64,000 nt of DNA from Sphingobacterium yanglingense (GTDB lineage: Bacteria; Bacteroidota; Bacteroidia; Sphingobacteriales; Sphingobacteriaceae), in assembly GCF_004363245.1 (NCBI RefSeq), contig NZ_SNYV01000004.1, positions 47,844 through 111,843 of the forward strand, written 5' to 3'. This document shows, one piece after another, positions 16,795-25,278 of this stretch (its first letter is position 1; the number at the start of each line of letters is the position of its first letter). The translations under genes were made by a program, and so were the position numbers. The notes under the pieces were generated by a model. It made no database searches. It was not told the origin of the DNA and was given only the letters and a program-made list of their open reading frames with translations.

Positions 16795-18570
16795 ATGGAT
16801 AATTTCATTGTTTCAGCCCGTAAATATCGCCCAGCGACCTTCGACTCCGTTGTAGGACAGTTGCATATTACAAATACGCTAAAGAATGCGATTCATAGTA
16901 ATCAGCTTGCACAAGCGTTTTTGTTCTGTGGACCTAGAGGAGTGGGGAAGACGACCTGTGCGCGTATATTGGCTAAGACAATAAATTGTGAGAATATTTC
17001 TGCGAATACTGAAGCTTGTGGAGAATGTGAAAGCTGTAAGTCTTTTGCTGGAGGGGCGTCGTTCAGTATTCATGAATTGGATGCGGCATCGAACAACTCT
17101 GTAGATGATATCCGTAGCCTGATTGATCAGGTACGCATACCCCCACAAACCGGAAAGTATAAAATTTACATTATTGATGAGGTGCATATGTTGTCTCAAG
17201 CGGCTTTTAATGCCTTTTTGAAGACATTAGAGGAACCTCCTTCTTATGCTATATTTATACTAGCAACCACAGAAAAACATAAAATCCTACCTACGATTTT
17301 GTCACGTTGCCAGATATTTGATTTTAATCGTATCCGGGTAGAAGACATGTCCAATCACTTGGCATCGATAGCGAAGAAAGAAGATATCGCATTTGAGATC
17401 GATGGTCTCCATGTCATCGCTCAGAAAGCCGACGGTGGACTCCGGGATGCATTGTCAATGTTTGACCAGATTGTGAGCTTTTCGAGCAGAAACCTTACCT
17501 ATCAGGCCGTCATCGAGAACCTGAATATTCTTGACTATGATTATTACTTTAATCTGGTCGAGGCGATAAAGAAAGAAGATGCTGCAGAGGCCTTACTGAT
17601 TTTAGATAATGTGTTAAATAGAGGCTTTGATGGAGGGCATTTTATTGCAGGTCTATCAGGACATTTGAGGAATCTGTTGATCACGAAAGAACCTAGAACA
17701 TTAAAGTTGTTAGAGGTTAGTGAAAATGTTAAAAAGAGATACCTTGAGCAGTCTTCTTCATTAAGTTCGGGACTGTTACTGTCTGCCTTGAATATTGCTA
17801 ATCAATGTGAGATAAGCTATAAAACCAGTAAGAACCAAAGACTTCAGGTTGAATTGGCTTTATTGAAGATGTGCCATATAGCTGCGGCAATACAGCTTGG
17901 AATAAATGGTGTATCAACTCAGGTTGATCAAAAAAAAAAACTACCTAGTTCCGTAACACCCGCGGCTATGCCTCCTGTTGCGGCGGCAAAGACTGAACCT
18001 TCTGCGCCTGTAGTGGCAAAGGTCGAACCGCCAAAGGTAACAGCTTCAACGGCTAAACCCGTAGTGGAGGAAAAGAAGAGTTTCTCCTCCGGGAAAGGAT
18101 GGGGCAGTTTTAAGTCTGCTGTCGAGGTGCCCAACTTGAATACCGTATTTGAAGAAAAGGTAGTAGAGGAGGAGCAAGAAAATGATCTTGTACAAGGGAC
18201 GGAATTTAGAGAAGTCACCTTTAATTCTTTTATCGGGAAGTGGAATGAGTTGGCCGAGAAGATGAAGGAAAATAATCGTATCACCATATATACGATTATG
18301 ACTGCTAACCCACCGAGATTACAAGGGAACATTATTGAAATTGATGTTGAAAATGCCATTCAAAGCGATCAGCTGCGAGAAGGTAAAATCGATATGCTAA
18401 ACTATCTTCGTCCAGCGTTACAGAACTTTTCTTTAGATATGCAGACCGTTCAATTGGAGCAGGCTGTTATTCGTAAAGCCTATACCTCGCAGGAAAAATA
18501 TCAGGCGATGGCCTCCAAAAACCCTGCGCTGGAAGTGTTGAGAAAGACTTTTAATCTGGGGCTTAGTTAG
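16795..18570 (+). CDS. dnaX: DNA polymerase III subunits gamma and tau
   Basis: 591 residues. AAA+ clamp-loader ATPase with Walker A GPRGVGKT (46-53), a zinc module (C65, C75, C78, C81), Walker B IIDEVH (D128, E129), and the SRC motif (ILSRCQIF). Domains I-III end near residue 370. At 17930-17940 the gene carries eleven A in a row (codons 379-382, QKKK), followed by a low-complexity Pro/Ala/Lys linker and a tau-specific C-terminal domain (about 465-591). Out of frame after the A run, both alternative frames stop within a few codons, so slippage would yield a gamma-like product of 384-387 residues. The gene has its own promoter and a hairpin after the stop. Confidence 0.96.
   Translation: MDNFIVSARKYRPATFDSVVGQLHITNTLKNAIHSNQLAQAFLFCGPRGVGKTTCARILAKTINCENISANTEACGECESCKSFAGGASFSIHELDAASNNSVDDIRSLIDQVRIPPQTGKYKIYIIDEVHMLSQAAFNAFLKTLEEPPSYAIFILATTEKHKILPTILSRCQIFDFNRIRVEDMSNHLASIAKKEDIAFEIDGLHVIAQKADGGLRDALSMFDQIVSFSSRNLTYQAVIENLNILDYDYYFNLVEAIKKEDAAEALLILDNVLNRGFDGGHFIAGLSGHLRNLLITKEPRTLKLLEVSENVKKRYLEQSSSLSSGLLLSALNIANQCEISYKTSKNQRLQVELALLKMCHIAAAIQLGINGVSTQVDQKKKLPSSVTPAAMPPVAAAKTEPSAPVVAKVEPPKVTASTAKPVVEEKKSFSSGKGWGSFKSAVEVPNLNTVFEEKVVEEEQENDLVQGTEFREVTFNSFIGKWNELAEKMKENNRITIYTIMTANPPRLQGNIIEIDVENAIQSDQLREGKIDMLNYLRPALQNFSLDMQTVQLEQAVIRKAYTSQEKYQAMASKNPALEVLRKTFNLGLS
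17930..17940 (+). promoter_or_regulatory. dnaX: A11 slippery run inside dnaX
   Basis: Eleven consecutive A, read in frame as CAA AAA AAA AAA. In the -1 frame the next codons are ACT ACC TAG (stop at 17946-17948); in the +1 frame they are AAC TAC CTA GTT CCG TAA (stop at 17954-17956). It lies at the border between the clamp-loader ATPase part and the tau linker, the position where other bacteria make gamma by ribosomal frameshifting (E. coli) or transcriptional slippage (Thermus). Confidence 0.7.
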
Positions 18571-18581
18571 TAATATTCTTG

Positions 18582-18603
18582 CCATTCGATTTGAATGGTT
18601 TTT
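18582..18603 (+). terminator. short hairpin plus T tract after dnaX
   Basis: CCATTC pairs with GAATGG around a 5-nt loop and is followed by TTTTT. The 6-bp stem is weak, so read-through to the methyltransferase gene is possible. Confidence 0.5.
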
Positions 18604-18664
18604 AATTTTTAATTTTGGTTTTTTAACCGAGCTTTTGCGAGCTCATCTTCAGATAATTTAAAAC

Positions 18665-19447
18665 ATGCAAAATAATTTCCAACGTCACGATAGAGGCGAA
18701 AAAAGAGAAAGTAATCAAATGGTTTTTGGTATTCGTGCCGTAATTGAAGCTATTGACAGTGGGAAAGAAATAGAGTCGCTTTTTATACAGCGCGGTATCA
18801 GTGGGAGTCTCTTTTTGGAACTTAAATCATTGCTGAAAGAGCATGGCCTAAGTTATCAACAGGTGCCTATTGAAAAACTGAATAGGATTACAAGAAAAAA
18901 TCATCAAGGAGTTATTGCTGTTATCTCGCCTATCATCTATCAACATATCGAAGATCTATTGCCATCCATTTATGAAAAGGGAGAAACTCCTTTATTACTC
19001 ATGTTGGATGGGGTCACCGATGTGCGTAACATGGGAGCTATTGCACGTACGGCAGAATGTGCCGGGGTCCATGCAATTATTGTCCCTAAAAAAGGTTCGG
19101 CAGAGATTAACCCAGATGCGATAAAGACATCTGCAGGTGCATTGTATAAGATACCTGTCTGTAGAGAAGATTCCTTAGGTAAAACTGGTCGTTTTCTTAT
19201 TGAGTCGGGGATACAGCTCGTCGTTAGTACAGAGAAAACGAAAGATTCGGTATATGATGTTGATTATAGCGGACCGACCTGTATTATAATGGGTGCTGAG
19301 GATGTCGGTGTATCGGACGATCTGATTCGCATCTCGGACAAGTTGGCTAAAATACCGATGTACGGAGAAATCGGTTCGCTAAATGTTTCAGTCTCTGCAG
19401 CTGTCGTTATATACGAAGCTATACGTCAGCGGGCGTTGGGTATTTAA
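18665..19447 (+). CDS. rlmB: SpoU/TrmH-family 2'-O-ribose rRNA methyltransferase (RlmB type)
   Basis: 260 residues. The N-terminal L30e-like RNA-binding domain (about 12-95) begins MVFGIRAVIEAI and includes RITRKNHQGVIAVIS. The SPOUT domain has motif 1 LDGVTDVRNMGAIARTAECAG, motif 2 IIMGAEDVGVSD and motif 3 IPMYGEIGSLNVSVSAAVVIYEA. This arrangement is that of RlmB, which methylates Gm2251 of 23S rRNA; a tRNA-specific relative cannot be excluded. It follows dnaX by 94 nt on the same strand. Confidence 0.92.
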   Translation: MQNNFQRHDRGEKRESNQMVFGIRAVIEAIDSGKEIESLFIQRGISGSLFLELKSLLKEHGLSYQQVPIEKLNRITRKNHQGVIAVISPIIYQHIEDLLPSIYEKGETPLLLMLDGVTDVRNMGAIARTAECAGVHAIIVPKKGSAEINPDAIKTSAGALYKIPVCREDSLGKTGRFLIESGIQLVVSTEKTKDSVYDVDYSGPTCIIMGAEDVGVSDDLIRISDKLAKIPMYGEIGSLNVSVSAAVVIYEAIRQRALGI

Positions 19448-19491
19448 AGAGTTAAATCGTAAAGGGTTAGAGTGTTAAGAGGTTGTAGGGG

Positions 19492-19525
19492 TTATAACTG
19501 TTATAACCTTTGTAACTTTATAACC
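19492..19525 (+). repeat. TTATAACNN 9-nt repeats before the HPP gene
   Basis: Consecutive nonamers TTATAACTG, TTATAACCT, TTGTAACTT and a partial TATAACC lie 13 nt upstream of the HPP start codon. A related arrangement precedes alaS and the NifU-like gene. Confidence 0.6.
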
Positions 19526-19538
19526 ATTAAAAAAGGAG

Positions 19539-20141
19539 ATGTTAAAGAGAAAGCTGGAACGCGAATTTAGGAAATACCGTTATGTGATGTATCGCGAGAC
19601 GTTGATTGACCATCGCGAGCATTTTTGGTCTTTTGTCGGTGCTTTTGTTGGAATCGGTATTATTGCTTTCATACAGTCTCTACATTTACCTTCTCTCGAA
19701 AATGTATTTTTGATAGGTTCCTTTGGTGCATCGAGTGTACTCGTTTATGGAGCAATACAAAGTCCGTTGGCTCAGCCCCGGAACCTGATAGGTGGACACG
19801 TGATATCAGCATTAGTCGGTGTTACCGTTGCTACACTCGTGCCGGATATTATTTGGCTTACGGCACCGCTTGCAGTTGCCTTTTCCATTGTGTTTATGCA
19901 GATTACACGCACGTTACATCCTCCGGGTGGGGCGACAGCTCTGATTGCAGTGTCCGGTGGAACAAAAATAGCAGCTTTAGGTTATTGGTATGTGCTTAGT
20001 CCTGTTTTTACAGGAGCATTGATTCTCTTTCTGGTTGCCCTATTGTTCAACAACATAACCAAAAATAGGCATTACCCCGTTAAGAACTCTAGGTTGCGAA
20101 GATCTAGGCGAGATTATCTGAAAAAGAGATTTAATAAGTAA
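19539..20141 (+). CDS. HPP family membrane protein
   Basis: 200 residues with four to five membrane helices and the hallmark HPPGGATALIA (about residues 128-138), as well as FGASSVLVYGAIQSPLAQPRNLIGGH. HPP proteins are integral membrane proteins; some from cyanobacteria and plastids take part in nitrite transport, and the role in Bacteroidota is not settled. An AAAGGAG sequence abuts the ATG with almost no spacer, so it is a poor ribosome binding site. The tail is basic (RRSRRDYLKKRF), presumably cytosolic. A two-way terminator follows. Confidence 0.88.
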   Translation: MLKRKLEREFRKYRYVMYRETLIDHREHFWSFVGAFVGIGIIAFIQSLHLPSLENVFLIGSFGASSVLVYGAIQSPLAQPRNLIGGHVISALVGVTVATLVPDIIWLTAPLAVAFSIVFMQITRTLHPPGGATALIAVSGGTKIAALGYWYVLSPVFTGALILFLVALLFNNITKNRHYPVKNSRLRRSRRDYLKKRFNK

Positions 20142-20177
20142 AAAAAAACATCCGCCAATTGTGACGGATGTTTTTTT
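20142..20177. terminator. bidirectional terminator between HPP and DEAD-box genes
   Basis: CATCCG (20149-20154) pairs with CGGATG (20165-20170), extended by seven A on the left and seven T on the right, so it can end transcription on both strands for the two convergent genes. Confidence 0.9.
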
Positions 20178-20192
20178 ATGTAAGCTTTTCGA

Positions 20193-22043
20193 CTAGTATT
20201 TACTTTTCGATTCGCGACGTTTGCCAGAGAAGTCACGGAATCCGCCACCGCTGTTTCCACCGCGATCACCTCTTCCACCACCGTAGCCACCGCTATTGCG
20301 ACGGTCACCACCGCGATCTCTTCTTTCGCCACCACCGTAGCCACCGCTATTACGACGATCACCTCCACGGTCTCCACCTCTTGAGCGACCTCCTCTATCA
20401 GAACGGCCACTATCTCCAGAGACTTCGATACGTACTTGGCGTCCGTTGAAATCAACAGCTTTAAATCCTTCGAACACTTTGTTTACTTCCTCATCTTGAA
20501 CTTCAAAGAAGGTAAACACACCTTTCATATCAATCTTACCAATTGATTTTCCAGATATTTTAGCGTTGTTACAGATAAATCCTAACATGTCTCCACGAGA
20601 GAATTCGTCTACTGCTCCAAGGTTCATGAATAGACGTGTGTATCCTTTTGATCCAGCACGTGATCCGCGTTCGCCACGATCTCTACCGTCTCTGCTCTCT
20701 CTACCATCACCACGGGCATCAATGTTCAAATCAGGAGCATTGTTGTAATACTCTAAGAATCTATTGAACTCTAAAGATGCAAATCTTTTTACAATCTCCT
20801 CTTTTGATAAAGCTTCAAAGCCTTCCATGATCTGAGGTAAGAAAGGATTGATTTGCTCCTCGTTTACTTCTACATTCTGTACTTTGTTGATGATTGTTAA
20901 AAGTTGTTTTTCTACAACTTCAGGTCCTTGAGGTACTTGTTTACGCTCAAAAGTTTTTCCGATTACTTTTTCAAGCTGACGGATTTTACTTTGCTCTTTA
21001 ATATTGATTAAAGAGATAGAAACACCTGTCTTTCCTGCACGGGCTGTACGACCAGAACGGTGCGTATAGTTTTCGATTTCGTCAGGTAAAGAGAAGTTGA
21101 TAACGTGTGTTACGTCGTTGACGTCAATACCACGGGCAGCCACATCTGTAGCAATCAATAACTGTAAGCTACGGTCGCGGTAACGCTTCATTACTTTGTC
21201 GCGTTGTTGCTGAGATAAATCTCCGTGCAACGCATCTGCGTTATAGCCATCTTTTATCAATGCCTCCGCAATCTCTTGAGTCTCGATCTTAGTACGACAG
21301 AATACGATACCAAAGATGTCGGGGTTGGAGTCTACAATACGTTTGAAAGCAGCATATTTATCTCTAGCTTTAACTAAATAATAGTTGTGCTCAATGTTTG
21401 CATTTCCTGTGTTTTTGGTTCCAACAGTCAATTCAAAAGGATCCGTCATATAGTTTTGTGCTATACGGCGTACTTCTTTTGGCATGGTTGCAGAGAATAA
21501 CCATGTTTTTTTGTCGTCTGGAGTTTCAGACAAAATGTTGTTAATGTCTTCTTTGAAGCCCATGTTCAACATTTCATCAGCTTCATCCAATACAACATAT
21601 TTTACTTGTGAAAAATCAATGGCATTTCTACCGATGATATCCAACATACGACCTGGGGTCGCTACTACAATTTGCACACCACGTCTGATCTGACGTAATT
21701 GGTCAGAGATGTTTGCACCTCCATATACAGCCACAACATGTACGTTGTCGATGTACTTAGCGAATTTTTCTAAATCTTTCGAGATCTGTAAACAAAGCTC
21801 ACGTGTTGGACAAAGGACCAAGGCTTGTGGCTGTTTTTGAGAAAAGTCTAATTGCTCTAATAATGGAAGACCAAATGCCGCTGTCTTACCTGTGCCGGTT
21901 TGGGCTAATCCGACAAAATCGTCGTTGCCAGTCAATAAAACAGGAATGGCTTTTTCCTGAATTTCAGATGGTTTTTCGAAACCTAATTCTGAGATGGCAT
22001 TAACAACTTCCTCACGGATTCCCAGTTCTAAAAATGGGTTCAT
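20193..22043 (-). CDS. DEAD-box RNA helicase with RGG-rich tail
   Basis: 616 residues from the ATG at 22043. An in-frame ATG at 22094 lies upstream of the -7 box and is not used. Motifs: Q region (FEKPSEIQ), I AQTGTGKT, Ia PTREL, II DEAD, III SAT, VI HRSGRTARAG. After the helicase core come a dimerisation-like segment, a DbpA/CsdA RNA-binding domain (about 480-555), and a low-complexity tail of repeated GGDRRNSGGYGGG and DRGG units. The layout resembles DeaD/CsdA, which unwinds structured RNA in ribosome assembly and cold adaptation. The tail is encoded by imperfect tandem DNA repeats (20226-20400). Confidence 0.93.
   Translation of the reverse strand: MNPFLELGIREEVVNAISELGFEKPSEIQEKAIPVLLTGNDDFVGLAQTGTGKTAAFGLPLLEQLDFSQKQPQALVLCPTRELCLQISKDLEKFAKYIDNVHVVAVYGGANISDQLRQIRRGVQIVVATPGRMLDIIGRNAIDFSQVKYVVLDEADEMLNMGFKEDINNILSETPDDKKTWLFSATMPKEVRRIAQNYMTDPFELTVGTKNTGNANIEHNYYLVKARDKYAAFKRIVDSNPDIFGIVFCRTKIETQEIAEALIKDGYNADALHGDLSQQQRDKVMKRYRDRSLQLLIATDVAARGIDVNDVTHVINFSLPDEIENYTHRSGRTARAGKTGVSISLINIKEQSKIRQLEKVIGKTFERKQVPQGPEVVEKQLLTIINKVQNVEVNEEQINPFLPQIMEGFEALSKEEIVKRFASLEFNRFLEYYNNAPDLNIDARGDGRESRDGRDRGERGSRAGSKGYTRLFMNLGAVDEFSRGDMLGFICNNAKISGKSIGKIDMKGVFTFFEVQDEEVNKVFEGFKAVDFNGRQVRIEVSGDSGRSDRGGRSRGGDRGGDRRNSGGYGGGERRDRGGDRRNSGGYGGGRGDRGGNSGGGFRDFSGKRRESKSKY
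20226..20400. repeat. imperfect tandem repeats encoding the Gly/Arg tail
   Basis: Units containing CCACCGTAGCCACCGCTATT recur at about 57-60 bp (for example near 20278 and 20333) within the 3' end of the helicase gene; on the coding strand they give NSGGYGGG. Copy number can change without loss of frame. Confidence 0.75.
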
Positions 22044-22083
22044 GAAATAAATTATACAATAGGCACTATTGCCTAAGGCGCTG

Positions 22084-22091
22084 CAAAGGTA
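22084..22091 (-). promoter_or_regulatory. -7 box (TACCTTTG) for the DEAD-box gene
   Basis: On the minus strand TACCTTTG is followed by CA, the usual start context, 40 nt before the ATG at 22043. This rules out the longer reading frame start at 22094. Confidence 0.6.
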
Positions 22092-22262
22092 CAACTAATA
22101 TTTAAGAATTCCTATAGTGTAAGCGATTGATTTTGAATGGGCTGAAGTTTTTTTTATTTGAAAGCGCTACTAGAAAGCTATTTTAAGAAAAAGTATATTC
22201 CTTAGTTGGATATAGCGATATTTTTTTTAGGTTTGGATTACGTTAACTAATATAACTAAATT

Positions 22263-23774
22263 ATGTGGTATAAAAAATCTATAGCCAAGCTTGTGTCTGA
22301 GGCCGAGCAGAGTGGAGAAGGGACCTTAAAACGTACCCTATCTAGTTCAGGTCTGATTGCTTTGGGAGTAGGAGCGATTATTGGAGCTGGACTATTTTCA
22401 TTGACAGGTATTGCGGCAGCAGAGAATGCGGGCCCTGCGGTTATGCTTTCTTTTATTATTGCGGCTGTAGGTTGTGCATTTGCAGGACTTTGTTATGCTG
22501 AATTTGCTTCTATGATACCTGTGGCAGGTAGTGCTTATACCTATTCTTATGCAACGATGGGTGAGTTTATGGCCTGGATTATCGGTTGGGATCTGGTGCT
22601 GGAATACGCATTGGCCGGAGCAACAGTAGCAGCCAGTTGGTCGCAGTATTTTAATGAGCTGCTCAAGGTATTTGGGACATCGCTGCCCAATGAACTGTTG
22701 TACTCGCCTTGGGTAGAGCATCATCTTGCTGACGGTACCGTTTTCTCCGGTGGTATAGTCAATCTCCCTGCAATCATTATTGTCTGTCTTTTGTCCTTAC
22801 TCTTGATCCGTGGGACTCAGGAATCTTCTTTTGTTAATAATATATTGGTCGTCTTGAAGGTCGCAGTAGTGGTTCTATTTATCGCTTTGGGTTGGCAGTT
22901 TATCAATCCGGCAAACCATACGCCTTTTATTCCGGTAAACGAGGGGGAGGAGTTGCTCAAGCAAGGGAAGATAGGGATGTTTGATTTCTTTAAAGAGGGA
23001 TATTTCGGTCATTTTGGAATCTCAGGTGTATTAAGGGCTGCAGGTGTACTTTTCTTTGCATTTGTTGGTTTCGATGCGGTTAGTACTGCTGCTCAGGAAG
23101 CGATCAATCCTAAGAAAGGGATGCCTATTGGTATTATAGGCTCGCTGGTGATCTGTACTATATTGTATGTGTTGTTTTCGTATGTAATGACAGGTTTGGC
23201 TCATTACTCCGAGTTTAAAGGGGATGCAAAACCTGTGGCTACAGCTTTTGCTAAAACGGGATACACTTTTTTGAATACAGCAATGATTGTAACCATTATT
23301 GCCGGATATACATCGGTTATTCTGGTCATGTTGTTGGGGCAAAGTCGGGTTTTCTACTCGATGAGTAAAGATGGATTGCTGCCTAAGGTGTTTTCGGATC
23401 TCTCTAAGAGACAGACTCCATGGAAGACAAATGTTATTTTTATGGTTTTTGTAAGTTTGTTTGCCGGATTCGTTCCTGTGGCTGAGCTTGGACATATGGT
23501 TAGTATCGGTACGTTATTTGCCTTCACTCTGGTGTGTATTGGTGTGATTGTGATGCGTAAGCGTAATCCGGATGTCGAACGGCCTTTTAAAACACCGCTT
23601 GTGCCGTTGATCCCTATTTTAGGTATCATCGTCTGTGTGTTGATGATGGCCTCTCTACCTCTTGAGAGTTGGGAGCGTTTGGGGATCTGGATGTTGATCG
23701 GGGTGGCGGTGTACTTTATGTACGGTAAGAAACATTCGCTACTGCGGAAAGAAATAGAATCAGGAAGAGAATAA
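22263..23774 (+). CDS. APC-family amino acid permease (cationic amino acid transporter type)
   Basis: 503 residues with 12 or more predicted membrane helices. The first helix contains GVGAIIGAGLFSLTGIAA, the conserved broken-helix motif of the APC superfamily. LCYAEFASMIPVAGSAYTYSYATMGE and FFAFVGFDAVSTAAQEAINPKKGMP are typical of the CAT/YfnA branch that carries basic or neutral amino acids. It acts in the inner membrane, probably as an importer driven by the ion gradient. It stands alone between the DEAD-box gene, which is divergent, and a terminator. Substrate specificity cannot be told. Confidence 0.93.
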   Translation: MWYKKSIAKLVSEAEQSGEGTLKRTLSSSGLIALGVGAIIGAGLFSLTGIAAAENAGPAVMLSFIIAAVGCAFAGLCYAEFASMIPVAGSAYTYSYATMGEFMAWIIGWDLVLEYALAGATVAASWSQYFNELLKVFGTSLPNELLYSPWVEHHLADGTVFSGGIVNLPAIIIVCLLSLLLIRGTQESSFVNNILVVLKVAVVVLFIALGWQFINPANHTPFIPVNEGEELLKQGKIGMFDFFKEGYFGHFGISGVLRAAGVLFFAFVGFDAVSTAAQEAINPKKGMPIGIIGSLVICTILYVLFSYVMTGLAHYSEFKGDAKPVATAFAKTGYTFLNTAMIVTIIAGYTSVILVMLLGQSRVFYSMSKDGLLPKVFSDLSKRQTPWKTNVIFMVFVSLFAGFVPVAELGHMVSIGTLFAFTLVCIGVIVMRKRNPDVERPFKTPLVPLIPILGIIVCVLMMASLPLESWERLGIWMLIGVAVYFMYGKKHSLLRKEIESGRE

Positions 23775-23799
23775 AAAAGGGGGCTTAGGCCCCCTTTTT
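23773..23799. terminator. bidirectional terminator between permease and ompA-like gene
   Basis: GGGGGC (23779-23784) pairs with GCCCCC (23789-23794) around TTAG, flanked by six A and five T, serving both convergent genes. Confidence 0.92.
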
Positions 23800-23820
23800 C
23801 TGTTTTATATGTAATAGCGC

Positions 23821-25155
23821 TTAGAATAGTAAGAATTCTACACGACGGTTTTGTTGACGTCCTTCAGCTGTTGCATTTGTAGCGATTGGCTGGTTAGGGC
23901 CGTAACCAACAGCTTCTATACGTGAAGCGTTAGCGCCTTTAGATACTAAGTAAGCTTTTACAGACTCTGCACGTTCTTTAGAAAGACGTAAGTTTGTTTG
24001 TAAAGAACCTGTGTTATCTGTGTGTCCAGCTAATTTTAAGCTAAAGTTTTTCTCGATCAATAAAGATGCTACGCGGTTTAAAGAAGCGTGTGATGTAGAG
24101 CGGATTGTTGCTTTTCCTAAGTCAAACTCTAAGTTTTTGATCGCCTCGTCTACTACTTTTTTATCTTCTTCAGTAACGATGATTTTCTCGATTACTTTAG
24201 TCTCGTTTTTCATTTCAGGTAGTGGACATCCAGCACCGTCTACTTTTACACCAGCTGGTGTGTTTGGACATTTGTCAAATTTATTAGCAACACCATCACC
24301 ATCATCATCTCTTAAGTCTGCTGAAATTTCATCCAATTTTAGCTTTAATTGCGAGTTAGATGCTACCAATGCATCACGCTCTGCTTTTATCGCATCGTAT
24401 TTTCTGTTTGCATCATTCACTAAATTAGCTACAGGGTTGCTGTGTGCTAAATAAGGTTTCTCCCTGTTTCCTAAAGCAATCTCCACACCTGCGTGGATGT
24501 AGGTGAATAAATCTTCTTTGATAGCACCGGATTCGATACCGTTGAAGTTTTTATTAGCCCAGTTCAATTGGTAACCAAGGTCAAGACTGATACCTTTTGC
24601 CACTGCAAACTTCAATCCCGCATCCATTGGTACGTACAATTTTGTTTTGGAATCTGCAGTATTGCTTACTGAACCCGCGAAAGTTGTCGTTTCATAGTTC
24701 AACGCACCTATACCGATTGCTGCGTAAGGTTTAATGATGTTGTTTAAGAACATCCAGTCTGTGTTTGCCATTGTCCACTCTGCAGAAAGGGCAGCAGACC
24801 ATGGAGTTTTTGTTTCAAACTTAGAAATCTGGTTGCCAGTTGCATTTTCGTTGGTTCCACCGACTTTTCCACCAAGATATTGAGCCTTCAATCCGAAAGA
24901 TGGGGAGATGTGTTTTTTGATGTACACACTGTATCCAACATTGTTGTCCATCTTGTTAAAACCTTCACGGTTGAAATTAAAGAGGTTGGTTTGGTTTAAA
25001 AGACCTGCATTAACACCTACCGACCATGTTCTGTAAGAAGTTGATGGTGCAAATGGAGTATTACCAGAGTCGTTTGTGCTTTGTGCATAAGACGCTGTAC
25101 TGATTAGTCCAGCTGCTACAGCTAGCGATAGATTACGTAGAGTTTTAATTTTCAT
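23821..25155 (-). CDS. OmpA-family outer membrane protein
   Basis: 444 residues. The signal peptide (1-24, ending ASYA) is followed by an eight-strand-type beta-barrel domain (to about residue 230), a helical segment, a thrombospondin type 3-like calcium-binding linker (DDDGDGVANKFDKCPNTPAG) and a peptidoglycan-binding OmpA domain (about 330-444) with LAGHTDNTGS, NLRLSKERAESV and RQQNRRVEF. The protein anchors the outer membrane to peptidoglycan. It has its own -7 box. The strong promoter and barrel domain suggest an abundant porin-like protein. Confidence 0.94.
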   Translation of the reverse strand: MKIKTLRNLSLAVAAGLISTASYAQSTNDSGNTPFAPSTSYRTWSVGVNAGLLNQTNLFNFNREGFNKMDNNVGYSVYIKKHISPSFGLKAQYLGGKVGGTNENATGNQISKFETKTPWSAALSAEWTMANTDWMFLNNIIKPYAAIGIGALNYETTTFAGSVSNTADSKTKLYVPMDAGLKFAVAKGISLDLGYQLNWANKNFNGIESGAIKEDLFTYIHAGVEIALGNREKPYLAHSNPVANLVNDANRKYDAIKAERDALVASNSQLKLKLDEISADLRDDDGDGVANKFDKCPNTPAGVKVDGAGCPLPEMKNETKVIEKIIVTEEDKKVVDEAIKNLEFDLGKATIRSTSHASLNRVASLLIEKNFSLKLAGHTDNTGSLQTNLRLSKERAESVKAYLVSKGANASRIEAVGYGPNQPIATNATAEGRQQNRRVEFLLF

Positions 25156-25181
25156 ATTTGTTTTTTAAAAAAATGATTGGG

Positions 25182-25189
25182 CAAAACTA
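25182..25189 (-). promoter_or_regulatory. -7 box (TAGTTTTG) for the OmpA gene
   Basis: TAGTTTTG followed by CC on the minus strand, 26 nt before the ATG at 25155. No clear -33 TTG at the expected distance. Confidence 0.5.
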
Positions 25190-25278
25190 TTGCCAAAAAG
25201 GTATTATTCTCTAATTAAGTTTGGTGAAAACGTAATATTGTGGAGCGAAAACTACACTGATATTTTTGTTTTTTTAAT

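Noticed and set aside
17930..17940. Sequencing error or broken dnaX at the A run
   Set aside because: The frame is intact through the run, and the downstream tau domain reads in the same frame to a normal stop; a length error would have split the gene.
20114..20455. Open frames of 93-113 codons overlapping the helicase 3' end
   Set aside because: They are shadows of the Gly/Arg repeat DNA (strings of Val, Ala, Glu or His, Arg, Asp) and cover the terminator as well.
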